Positions 19,501 through 30,500 of a DNA stretch of 64,000 nucleotides are shown in pieces. Origin of the DNA: Teratosphaeria epicoccoides (taxonomy: Eukaryota > Ascomycota > Dothideomycetes > Mycosphaerellales > Teratosphaeriaceae); the NCBI GenBank assembly GCA_021401465.1, contig JADDMT010000038.1, positions 62,001 to 126,000 of the forward strand, given 5' to 3'. Position numbers and translations under genes: made by a program. Within the stretch, counting starts at the first letter, position 1; each line of letters starts with the position of its first letter. The notes beneath the pieces were generated by a model, which worked only from the letters and a program-made list of their open reading frames with translations, did not search any database and had not been told where the DNA came from.

Positions 19501-22500
19501 GTCGAAAACGAAATTGGAGAATTGGAACGTCCTCGTCTCTGCATTGACGCCGATGTTGCAGCGAGTGTGATAAGTACTGGTAGCTACACTCCCGTGAGAA
19601 ACGACGACTCCCTTCGGTGTACCCGTTGATCCAGAAGTATAGATGATGTAGGCAGTGTTTGATGGCAGTGTGGTGGATGTTCGTACACCTTGTTGAGGCA
19701 AGGCAAGGATGCGGTTCAGGTCGACGGCAAGAACGGTCACGGCATCAGCCACGCATTCGACATCGCATGAAACGTTCGACGAGCTGAGTACGACGCTTGC
19801 TCCAGTGGCACGAATGATCGTCGCTATACGCTCTCTTGGCTGGGTTATATCCATCGGCACCAAGATTCCACCAGCTTTGAGAACTCCAATGATCCCAATT
19901 ACTGCGGCAGATGACTTTTCGAGAAAAATTGGCACTACGGTTCCCAGCTTTACCCCGTTTTCTATAAGTTTAGCTGCCAATCGATCGGATAGATCGTCAA
20001 GTTGCTGATAGCTGAGTTTACCGTCCCAACTCTCCACGGCCGGGGCATGCGGCAACTGATGTGCAATTTGGCGAACCTGATCGTGTATGCAGGTGTCTAT
20101 TGAAATTGGGCGCTGAGCATTCCATTGCGACAAAAGCGACATGTCGTGACTACATAGAGTCTGAAGTCGGGAGACCTGGGAATTTTCATTGGAGCTGAGC
20201 TGAGATAAAGCAAGCGCAAATTGACGTGAAACCGTCTGAATTTGATCACGGGACATCACTCGTGAATCAAACGTGAACTCGACCTGGAGTTTCGCTGAGT
20301 CCCAAGTACATGTCGTTATGAGGGCTGCATGAGTCCTTTCGGGCCGCGGACGTCCCCTCATGATTGTGTCCAGATAGATGGATGGCGAGTTGTGAGACTC
20401 AAGATCGATATGTGTAATAAGGAGGTTTCGGAAACCACAGGCCAAGACGGCCTCCTCGCTCGCCGCCATAATGCATTCGGTACCAGCATGTATGAATGGT
20501 AGCATTTCAGCTTCAGCGTCCCGGAAATCGCGCAATAGCGATTGTGTCGTCGCTCCTGGTTGCACATCGAAGATAAATGGTACGACTGCACCTGCCGACC
20601 CGGCGATATCACGCAAGTCGGAGAATTGATGTTCGCGGCTGCTTGAAAGTATGCCGAAGAGAGAGCGACTACAGCCTGTGAGTCGAGATAGACACATCGC
20701 CCATGCACTCCGCAGAAAAGTGGTCGGCGCAGCTGCTCCAACGCCTGCCGGTGTATCGAGTTGTACCACTATCGAAACGAGCATGTTGAACGGAGCCGTA
20801 GTCATTAGTGGATCTGGGAAATTCGAAGCTTCATCAGCACCTCGAAGACGGGATCGCCAATAGCTCATCTGGTAGTCCGCTGGATATATTGATAGAGAAT
20901 TGACGAAGGTCTGAAGCGAAAAGCACTTTGGCACAGGCCGAGAACGGCAAGCCGCTTCCAGAGACTCAGACACCAGTCGGAGGGTCCAGTCGTCGAAGAT
21001 TGAATGATGCAGAGATACTACGACATGGTGCGCGGTGTGTACAAATCGAGACAGAGGCTGGCCATATCGCACGCCAACGCCTCGGTCACATTCCAGGTGA
21101 TGGTCGAGGTCTTCCTGTGCTCGCCAACATGGCATCGAACTCAAAATCACCTGAAAGTCTCCCATTTCAGGCAGAGCCACGATCCGAGTACGTAAGGCTG
21201 GAACTGCAGCAGCAGTCGCATCCCAGGCTGCACGAAGTTCTTCGACTGAATGTCGAGATTCCGGCCCAATAATCACCTGCGTCAACTTTGGTTTAGGACC
21301 GGCAATCGACGCTTGCATGAGTTCGCCTTGAAATGGAGTGCAATGAAACATCTCATCGATCATGTGCTCGGCGACTCCACATTGTATTGCCGCTTTGCGC
21401 CGGGCCTGCTCCATAACGCCAGGTGAAGATTGTGGGATCGGCGACGTGCTTCTGGACATTTTGCTTACTAGTGAGGCAACGGTTTGCTCCTGGTCTTCAA
21501 CAATGCGGCGAGTATTGCCCCAAATGTGGATACCATGAGCTCGCATGTCTGTGCGGAGACCTGGGCAGGTCGATGTTCGAGCCACGCCGTGAAGTCATTG
21601 GTGGAATAGCCAATCTATACCGCGATGGCATACTGCAGTGTACTGGTGAGTTTTGCACAGGGAGCGGAGGTCTTGGAATTACTTTACCTCTTGCAGATCC
21701 TCTAGAGCCAACAGTTGGAGTTCCAGGGCGTCAGAACTGACAATTTCTTCGGACCAATGCGGCACAATCGACATAGTTGTGTTAAAAAGCGAGTCCATCC
21801 TGATACCCACGGCATCACCCATCTCACCCAAAGAGTACGATGCATGCTCGAATCCACAGGTGAACTGATTTTTTGCCTGCGTCAGGAGTTCCATAATCGG
21901 TGTGCCCGGTGCCATGTCGTACCGGCAGATCAGCATGCTCAAAACTGGGCCCGGAGCGTCACGAGTTCCTTGCACTATTTCCCTTGTCGAGCAGATGCAT
22001 CCAAAACAGGGCTGCCGCATCCCTGTGAACACATTGAGTGACATTGCCCAAGCAATCTGGGCGATGTTGGCTACAGTTATCCCTCCTGTAGCGCAGACAT
22101 CTCGCAGTGCGCTGGCACTCCGGAATGGAACACCGATTTTCCTCACACTTGCGCTGGGGAGAGTCGCGGGTTTGCAGGGCAGTGATGGCACCAAACAGGG
22201 CCTAACACCGGAGAGAAACTGCTTCCAGTACAAGTCAGCAGAGCCACGTCGATGGTGCGTCCAGGCAATATATTTGGCAAATCCTGTGTGGTTCACTTGT
22301 ATCTGGTGGCCTGCATATGCTTGCAACAGGTCTCCGAAAATTATTTGCAATGTTGTCGGGTCTATGAGAGCATGGCTGATGTCCAGCACAGCATAATAGC
22401 GTCCGAGTCTCTATCTCTAGCAAGTGCCAAACGATGCGCAGGTCTGCTAGCAGCGAATGAAGGTTTCCCGAAGCCTGCCCAGAATAGAGACGTGTCACCA

Positions 22501-25500
22501 TGGAGACTCTCATCAATCGTCAGGACCCAAGGCTCTGCTCGCTCCAAAACAAGCTGCTGAAATCCGCCAGTATCACTAAGAGCATTCGTGAAGATGGTCC
22601 GCAGTATGGGGTGGGCTGCACAAACTGTATACCATGCACTGGTCAAATTCCCAGGATTCACGGGCTCCCGCTTGCTCCTCGACGTCAGCCTGACCACGAC
22701 CCGGTTCATGTAAGTGCTTTCATCGCCCTTCATCTGGGCGAGAAGGATGCCCTCTTGTAATGGCGAGCAATTATATATGGCACCCACCGCTGACGTTACA
22801 CCAATTCGTTCGAGTGCTTGGAGGACTGTGTGACTTCTGCTGTCAAGCTCTAGTGCGAGTGTGTCTGTCGAAATTTGCTCCTGAATCTGCTTCTGTGGTT
22901 GCGGAACAGATGTGCACTTCGCTGCCAGTATCGAGAGACACTCGTTCTGCAAAAGCTCAGCCATAGTGATTTTAATGCCTGATTTGCGGCACCTGCTTAT
23001 CACGCGCATCGCGGCAATCGAATCTCCGCCCAGTCCAACAAACGAACTTTCACGACGGATGTCTGTCGGCGGTATGTCCAACACTGATGACCACACTGAC
23101 TGTAAGAGTACCTCCTCTGGCGAAGTAGGCGTAGCGAGTGCTGCAGAGACTGGGCTTGTCTGCGGACCGAGCCTTGCAAGAGATAGGTCTCTGCCTTCCA
23201 ACCATCTTGCGATTGACGTACGATCTAGCTTGTATGACTCGGTCCGCGGCATCTGAGCTACTACTACCCAGGCCGCTGGAATCATGTAATAAGGAAGCCT
23301 GGTCTTTATGTCATTGCGAATGGACTGGAGATGGTTGTTGATAGTCGCATGGTGGCTGGAGTGGAGTTCGTGCAAGATACCATCTCTTGGTAATCGTGCG
23401 TCTCTCAGCGATAAGACTGCTACCAGCTCTTGCAGACCCCCTGGAGAGTTCCGGACGGTTGCGAAGGCCTCCTGAACATCTGCATGGCTGGAAAGCACAT
23501 GTTCCAGCTCGCCCAGTTCAAATCTCTGCCCGCGCAGCTTGACTTGACTGTCCCGCCTTGCGACAAAACATATTGTTCCATCAGGATAGTGCTTTCCCAA
23601 GTCTCCCGTACGATAGAGTCTTACACTATGTGGAAAACCAGGATGCCAAGTTGGTGAGACAGTGACGAAACTCTCTTGAGTCTTTACATTGTCATTCAGA
23701 TACCCGGATGTCACGCCTGGTCCTTCGACGAGCAGCTCGCCGACACCACCAATGGGAACAAGCTTTGTGATGTCCTGTGGATCCACGATCCAAATGCGGC
23801 AGCCGACAGCCTTGCCAATATTGTCCGAGTAGCGAGATTGCGGCGTCAGCTCGCCCACCGAGCTGTAAATGGTCGCTTCACATGGGCCCCAGGCATGGAA
23901 AAAGCGCAACGCACTGCCCCATGTATCATGGGCATCACGTTGAATTGGCTCGCCTCCACAAACGAGCGTTTGTAAGGTCGGCATTTCGGCTGGACTGAGG
24001 GTGCGGAGCACTGTCGGGGTGAGAAAGGCCCAGTTGACTTTACGTGAATTGATGAAGTGGACCAGGTCCGCCTCGCGCTCGTCGTCAGATGGAATGCAAA
24101 CACAACCGCCGAATGCCAAAGCTCCAAATATCTCTTTGATACTAGCATCCCAAACGTGCGCGGCAAATTGAAGGATCCGAACATCTGGGTCCCAGTGGAC
24201 ACGGTGGCCTATGTAGGTGAGCGCAGAGACCAAGTTTCTATGCGTCAGCACGACACCTTTGGGCACCCCAGACGAGCCGCTTGTGAAGATATAATAGGCC
24301 GCTTGTGATGGCGAGATCGTTGGCATGACCGTGTTTTCGGCGTCTAATCCTGCCAGAGTTTCGGCGCTCACGGTCAACACCACTGGTGCGAGGTCGACGC
24401 TGGCGCTATGCAGTGCGGAAGAAGTCAGCACGAGTCGCGCTCCAGTGAGAGATACAATGGCGCGTTTCCGGCTTTCTGGGTATGTTGGGTCCAGCGGCAC
24501 GCATGCGCCACCAGCCATCAGAATGCCGAGAATCGTGACGACAGCCCATGCGGATTTTTCAAAAATGAACGGGATGGCATCGCCTGCCAACACTCCTCTG
24601 CGGAGTAGCTCACGAGCCAGCCGAGAAGAGTGTCTGTCGAGCAAACCATATGTCATGATTTGACCAGGGCCTTCGACCGCCGTGCTCTCGGTACATAAGC
24701 GAGCCTGTGTGTGGAACTTGATGTGCATGCACTCTTCAACCGCTGCCGGGGCTGTCTTGTTCCAATCCAGAAGTTCAATTCGATCAAGTGGGTTGAGGAG
24801 CTGTAATTGTTCCAGTGTAGTATCCTGGGGCGCTTCGACCAATTCTCCCAAAGTATGCTGGAATTGGTTCAACACGCGCTGCATTTGCATCTCGCAGAGA
24901 ACGGCTGGGTCAAAATCCGCCTTGACCCATATGCCGTCGTCCACAATTACGCACGTAAGACATAGACCATATGGCTCCACGGAGCCGTAATGATCCAAAG
25001 ATTGCGTGTCCAGCGTATGGTGGATTTGCAGCACGGTTTGGAACTCTAAGGCCATCTGTGCTTCTTCGCTGACAGCACGAATTCTGATCAAGCCCCACTG
25101 GAGAAGCCCGTGAATCTGAACTTCCCTTCGTTCACGAGCGCGTTTCTGGAGAACTTCTCTGACCATCATTCCGGGCAGTAGATCAACTTGCACAGGGACG
25201 GTGGCGATTGTGGGACCGAGGGTTGTATCGATGCCGTTGGGGACAGGCGAACGGCCGGAAAAGACGAATCCATATACAATACTGTCACTGTTGCTGTAAA
25301 GTAAACACACGCAGTCAAAGCCCATGCTGCCTCTATGAACGAAGGCATCTGAGCAGGGGACACTCTTGCACCAAGGCCGTTTACTGGCATCTCCCGGCAG
25401 AACGAACGAGATGTCTGCGACGACGTTCCTGGTTGGCTGGTTGGATATACGGTCGCGACTCGCTTGAATCGGCTTTTCCAGAATGCCGTGGCCTTGCTCT

Positions 25501-26047
25501 TATCGATTGCGGTGCAGTGCTCGACAAATTCCTTGAACGGGGCATGGATCCGGGGCGCCAGGCCGTTATAGATCATCGAGACGTCAGCAAGCAAAGCTTC
25601 TCGAGACCAATGGTCAGTGACGGCGTGGTGCATGCTTAGCAGCAGGCTTTTCCCAGTGATCTCTGATCGGGAGAGCGGTTCCCCTAAGTCGATGGGACTT
25701 GAGATCTCGCATTGGGAGGATGGAATACGATGCTCTTGGTGTGACTCCTTCAACACCACTTGAACCAGGCCGAGCTCGCGGTCATCAACAATTCGAGTGC
25801 GCAGTATGGCATTCAGTGCGACGACTTGATCAAGAGCGGCACGGTACCGCTTTACGTCAGTCGTTGCAGGAAGGGCGATGTTGAAAAGGTAGAGATATGC
25901 GCCCTTTTGCTTCATGGAGCCAGCGATCGTACCAAGCTGCATCGGTGTACAGGGGTAGACATCTTCAATCTGGTCTATCGACGTCTTACACGCCGTCGCG
26001 AGCTCCGCAAAGCGTGCGTTAGCCTTGTCAGTGGCCATACCGAACAT
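16590..26047 (-). pseudogene. Non-ribosomal peptide synthetase, C-A-T-C-C-A-T-C-T, frame broken at several points
   Basis: An NRPS reading of about 9.5 kb starts at ATG 26047 and ends at 16590. Domains by approximate position: C1 26000-24800 (HHAVTD), A1 24780-23200 (YYIFTSGSSGVPKGV), T1 23120-22930 (LGGDSI), C2 22800-21500 (SHALID), C3 21400-20110 (HHSIFD), A2 20080-18560 (YIIYTSGSTGTPKG), T2 18480-18260 (RGCNSI in place of the usual GGDS), C4 18080-16900 (HHALYD), T3 16830-16640. There is no TE or reductase; the C-T end recalls other fungal synthetases. One intron fits well (21633-21687). The frame is interrupted by 5-bp tandem duplications at 25296-25305 and 22384-22393, a TAG at 21615-21617, a frame change near 21500 and another near 19465. 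A first C domain without its own loader suggests that an acyl chain, perhaps from the neighbouring PKS, is the starter. Sequencing error could explain single breaks but hardly all of them. Confidence 0.85.
21633..21687 (-). other. Intron inside NRPS C2 domain
   Basis: On the minus strand a GTAAAG donor at 21687 and a CTGCAG acceptor ending at 21633 bound 55 bp. Splicing joins the conserved end of C2 (...LALEDLQE to YAIAV) in frame. It is the only intron I can place in the NRPS. The codon five triplets after the acceptor is the TAG stop. Confidence 0.6.
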
Positions 26048-26550
26048 CTCTCTTGCCTTCGATTCCTACTACCAAAAACAACATCAGAACAAAGGATCGA
26101 ACCGCTCGCCGATATGGACTGCACCTTGCTTGTCCCACGTCGGACACTCCCGGGTGGGCTGATCGGAGGCCCATGTCATTGTAGTTCTTCCCCAATGGCA
26201 CTGGACCTTGGGCTTGACGAGACGGGGCAGGCTGGGTGGTCTCGTTGGTGCGCTTGCACTGCCAAGACAAGACGACGTCTCACCGCCTGAACCAGCTCCT
26301 GTTCTGTGAATGACGCCTTTTCAAGGGCGTTGCTGGTGGTGCAGGACAAGACCTGAAGCGAGGGCGGTAGTTCTTGGATGTAGACCGGCAGATCGACGGC
26401 AGTGACCTGAACACCTTGATAACTGCTGAATCGGCTATGCACGCTGAGTCCTGTCGTACAAGGCGCTCACACGGGATCATGTAATGCGTCAGGTTCTTGC
26501 TGGATGATATTGTTGTTTTCCCTGGCTCGCGCGATCGGGGTGTGTTATGG

Positions 26551-26562
26551 ACGGTATACCGT
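26551..26562. promoter_or_regulatory. Palindromic CGG-N4-CCG site
   Basis: The 12 bp ACGGTATACCGT is a perfect palindrome holding CGG and CCG half sites four bases apart. Fungal Zn2Cys6 cluster regulators bind paired CGG triplets with set spacing. No regulator gene lies in the window and only one copy was noticed, so this is a weak candidate operator. Confidence 0.25.
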
Positions 26563-26612
26563 ATCCCATCCTTCCAAACATAGCGAGTGCCCACATGTGA
26601 AGTGCCCCGCTG

Positions 26613-26989
26613 TTAGCCCCCGACCCCTTGGGACAGCACCCGATTTTCACTGCGGACAGCATCCATTCGTAAGATACATTATGATTGATTGACCCTAGTA
26701 TGCCCTTACTCCCGCGGCGAGCGATTATCTTCTACCCTTCTCACTTTCTCGTTAGAAGCAGGATTCCTATTCTTCTCGCGAGCCTATATAAGCGCAATCA
26801 TAAAGCGAGGAACGAGCTATCTACGCAAACAAGCCCCTAAGAGAATGTCCCCTAATTACTAATAAGCATTCGTGGAATTTTCGATTAAAGACTACGTCTA
26901 AACTTGATTGAATCTTAATGTCTCTTACAAATGTCGGCAGCGAATATCGGGTGCTGGCCAGAGGGCCAGCTTACTAAAGGGTCGGGGGC
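26613..26989. mobile_element. MITE-like element with long imperfect terminal inverted repeats
   Basis: The left end (from 26613) reads AGCCCCCGACCC and the right end (to about 26989), on the other strand, starts with the same 12 bases. The match continues inward: CAGCACCCGAT, then TTC-CTGC-GACA, GTAAGA-ACATTA and a GATT block, so each arm is about 80-110 bp with small gaps. The right arm carries an extra ~18 bp containing a CTGGCC/GGCCAG hairpin. The middle is AT-richer, has no ORF of note and includes a TATATAA motif. No clean target-site duplication was found. Size, terminal inverted repeats and lack of coding potential fit a MITE or solo foldback element; the superfamily cannot be assigned. 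Confidence 0.65.
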
Positions 26990-27543
26990 TGCTAGCGTGG
27001 TGTAGTAGGCTGAATGTGGCATGACCTCCTCGGCCAGTACGGGATTCGCCGCGGCTGAATCCATGTTCAGTCTCAACATGTGACTTCTGATTCTAGGCAC
27101 ATGGAGATTGACAGAGATCTAGACTCCATATTTCCCTGCCCACCACTCTGTTGCTAACCAAAGAAGAGATAGTTAGGGGAATTCCCACTCTTGCTTTTAC
27201 TTGCTTGGTAGTGCTTCCTCGCTGGAGACCTCCCGATGGTCGATGAAAGCGCAGGATCGCCGGCAATGACAGCAATGGCAGTGAGAGGGGACCCTGACAG
27301 GAGTCTACAAGGTCAAGCAAGTTCCAAAGGGGGGCGCAGACTCGGGGCGGTGAGAAGCTCCAAAAGCACATTCTTGCCAGGACAAGGCAGCACGATAAGG
27401 CAGACGACATGAGTCTGATGGCGAGACAGATCTCTTACATAAGCGAGTACAAACATTGAATATCAGAGTGCCGACCAGGCAACCCCAGGTCTTCGCCCAA
27501 ATACACGTACGTTGGAAATATCGTCTACGATCATCTACCTATC

Positions 27544-30500
27544 ATGGCCGAGCCCGCGATCGCCGTCATAGGCTATGCTTACCGAGCTCCAGGCGTTGGA
27601 CGAACCGGTCTATGGGACTTCTTGGCCGCAGCCAGATCTGCCTGGTCGCCGGTTCCTAGCAGCCGATTCAAGCAAGAAGTGTTCTACCACAAGGACTCGA
27701 ACAAAGCAGGCTGTATCTCGTCTCAGGGTGCCCACTTTCTACCCGATGCTTTCAATGTCTATGCCTTCGACGCAGCGTTCTTCAATCTCAAGGCCGATGA
27801 AACCCGAGCGATGGACCCCCAGCATCGCCTCATCCTGGAATGTGCGATGGAAGCGGCCGAAAGTGCGGGCGTCAGACTGGATGACCTTGCTGGCCAAAGG
27901 ATCGGAGTATTCGCCGCGAACGAAACTTCGGACTATGCATTTCACCAACTGGAAGACGTGCCCACCACCACGACCTACACAGCCATCGGGACGTCGGCTA
28001 CAATGTTTGCCAATCGGTTGTCGTATTTCTTTGATCTTACCGGGCCGAGCTTTGCCGTGGATGCAGCCTGTGCTAGCAGCTCGCAAGCACTTCACCTCGC
28101 CTGTCAAAGCATTAAATTCGGCGACTGCGATGCCGCTTTCGTGGTGGGTGCGAAGGTGTTGATTAGCCCCAGTACGTGGAGCGCGCTGGACAGTCTGGGG
28201 TACGTCCGAAACTTGATCTTCGGCTCATATTTCTACGTATCTGACCCATCATAAGTGCACTTTCGGCAGAGGGTAAATGCTTTTCCTTTGACACAAGAGC
28301 ATCGGGGTTTGGGCGAGGGGAGGGAGCTGCTTGCGTGATAATCCAGCGCTTAGATCATGCTATACAAGCAGATCGCCCAATTCGTTCGGTCATACGCAGC
28401 ACGGCGTCCAACCATGGCGGCCGCACAAAAGGCATCACGATGCCGTCTCAAGCTGCTCAGGAAGAATTGCTCAATCGGGTGCATCGAGAGGTACACTTGA
28501 ATCCGAACGAAACGGCATTCGTCGAAGTGGGTTACGCGGACTCGCTCAGGGTGATTTGGGCGTTGCTGACGAATGTCGTAGGCTCACGGCACGGGAACTC
28601 CGGCAGGGTAAGCTTAGACCGCGCGAGTGTATCTATAGGTATTGCTGACAGGTTAGCGATCCGATCGAGGGAAGCGCCATTGCAAGTGTGATGGCCAGCG
28701 CCCGAACGGAATCGATGCCTGTCTGCGTAGGCTCGTTAAAGTCAAACATCGGGTATGGTCGTGTGTTTATCTCAAGGTTTCACCAGGACTAACACGGACC
28801 GGATAGCCACCTAGAGAGTGTCAGCGGGCTGCTTGCTGTCATCAAAAGCACCATGATGATTGAGCGCAGTCTTCTGCTACCCAACGCATTGTTCGACAGC
28901 TTCAACAGAAACATCGTAGGAAAGGAGAAACTGCGAGTAAGCTGATCGTTCTATGCATCCGAGACGCCAACGCACTGAATTTCTGAAGGTCTTAGATACT
29001 GTGGAGCCGTGGCCTGAATACATGCCAAAGAGGGTGTGCATAGCCAACTATGGTGAGATAGCGTGTTCTCTTCCGCCGCGAAGCGTCTAACAATTTACAA
29101 GGGTTTGGCGGCAGTAATACTGCCATCATAATCGAAGGGTTGGCGGTCGACCTGGATGGAGCCGCAGATCCAGCGCCAGCAAGCCACACTGACCATTGTA
29201 GGGCCGACAATCCCACAGAAGACGGCGGTCCACGGGTCGAAAGCTGTGCTGAGCATGGCTTCACGGATCGACTGTTTGTTTTCTCAGCCAAGTCGCACCG
29301 TAGCCTGACCTCATACATGTGCTCCTTTGCACGATATCTGCGTAACGTCACGTCATCAAACAAGATGACTGATCGGATTGCCTTTACGCTCGGACAACGA
29401 CGAACACACTTTTCCTACCGCTTCGCGATCACTGCTTCATCGTTGACATCCCTGCAGGCCCGAATGCCGTCAGGTTCTTTCGAGACAGGTCACAGCGGCT
29501 CGAAAGATGCAGCTATCGGGTTTCTATTCACAGGCCAAGGCGCACAGTACGTTGTAGTCTACTTCCACCTCGCATCGTCATATCTACTGACGTACTTTGC
29601 ACAAAACATTGCATGCGCTGATTGAAATTGGTCCCCATTCGGCCCTCAAGAATCCCACAAAACAGATATTGCGCCACATCGCTCGAGAAGACGTGGTATA
29701 CCTTTCTTCTCTTGTGAGAGACTCGGCTGCTGGAGGAGCACTCCTCGAGCTCGCTGGAAAGCTCTTCACATTAGGCGTCAATCTCGAATTCGGCAAAATC
29801 AACGACACTGACAATAGGAGAGTCGAAATAGTGACAGACCTGCCGGCGTATGAGTGGGACAGGGTGTCGCTCATGTGCATGCCTCGCATGGCTTTGCAAA
29901 AGCTCTATCATGGTCGGCCTTACCACCATCTTCTCGGATGGCAAAGTCCCTATAACGAAGGCTGTGAGCACTCATTCAGAAATGTATTCACTATTGACGA
30001 ATTGCCTTGGATTCGAGACCATGTCGTTGCTGGAGACACTTTATTCCCCTTCACCGGTTACCTTGTGCTGGCTATTGAGGCGCTAAATGCGCTAAGCACG
30101 ATAAGGCCATCCAGCATAATTGTGCATGAATGTCACATCAAGCGAGCTTTGAAGGTGGTCGAGGGCGAACGCGTTGACCTTACTACCAGACTCAAGCCTG
30201 CAGACTTGGGAACCGAATTGCACTGCTCGGTGACTTGGAGCTTTGAGATATTGTCTTGGTCGGAAGGACATGGTTGGAAATCCCATTGTCATGGCATGAT
30301 CGAGCCAGAATCTACCAGCATGGCTATGACCTCTCAAAACCTGCTCGTGGCGGCCACTGTATTGAGTGACGACAAGCTCGATGAGCGTAGCGCGCAGCAG
30401 GAATATGCCGTCATCAACCAAAACGGCACAGTCTATGGACCTGCCTTCCAGACTATGGTCAGACTCTGGCAAGGCCATGGAGTGTCCGTGCACGAGGTTG

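Larger units (their letters stand above)
26048..27543. promoter_or_regulatory. Divergent promoter region between NRPS and PKS
   Basis: A 1.5 kb region separates the start codons of the divergently read NRPS (26047) and PKS (27544). It contains a CGG...CCG palindrome at 26551-26562, an AT-richer middle with a TATATAA motif near 26785, and the inverted-repeat element at 26613-26989. Short ORFs on the minus strand just upstream of the NRPS start (26176-26594) could be a lost upstream exon but show no domain. A shared promoter would co-regulate the two core genes; that is inference from geometry. Confidence 0.55.

Noticed and set aside
25290..25310. An intron as explanation for the first NRPS frame change
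   Set aside because: The only GT...AG pair at the site is about 16 bp, and both sides are contiguous conserved C-domain sequence.
26176..26594. Short minus-strand ORFs upstream of the NRPS start, one containing THYMIP like the end of an A domain
   Set aside because: The match is a single short word and the rest shows no A-domain or carrier signature; treated as promoter region.
29547..29700. A cryptic splice that would reconnect the PKS across the AT gap
   Set aside because: AG sites at 29650, 29665, 29687 and 29690 all give the wrong phase with the 29547 donor.
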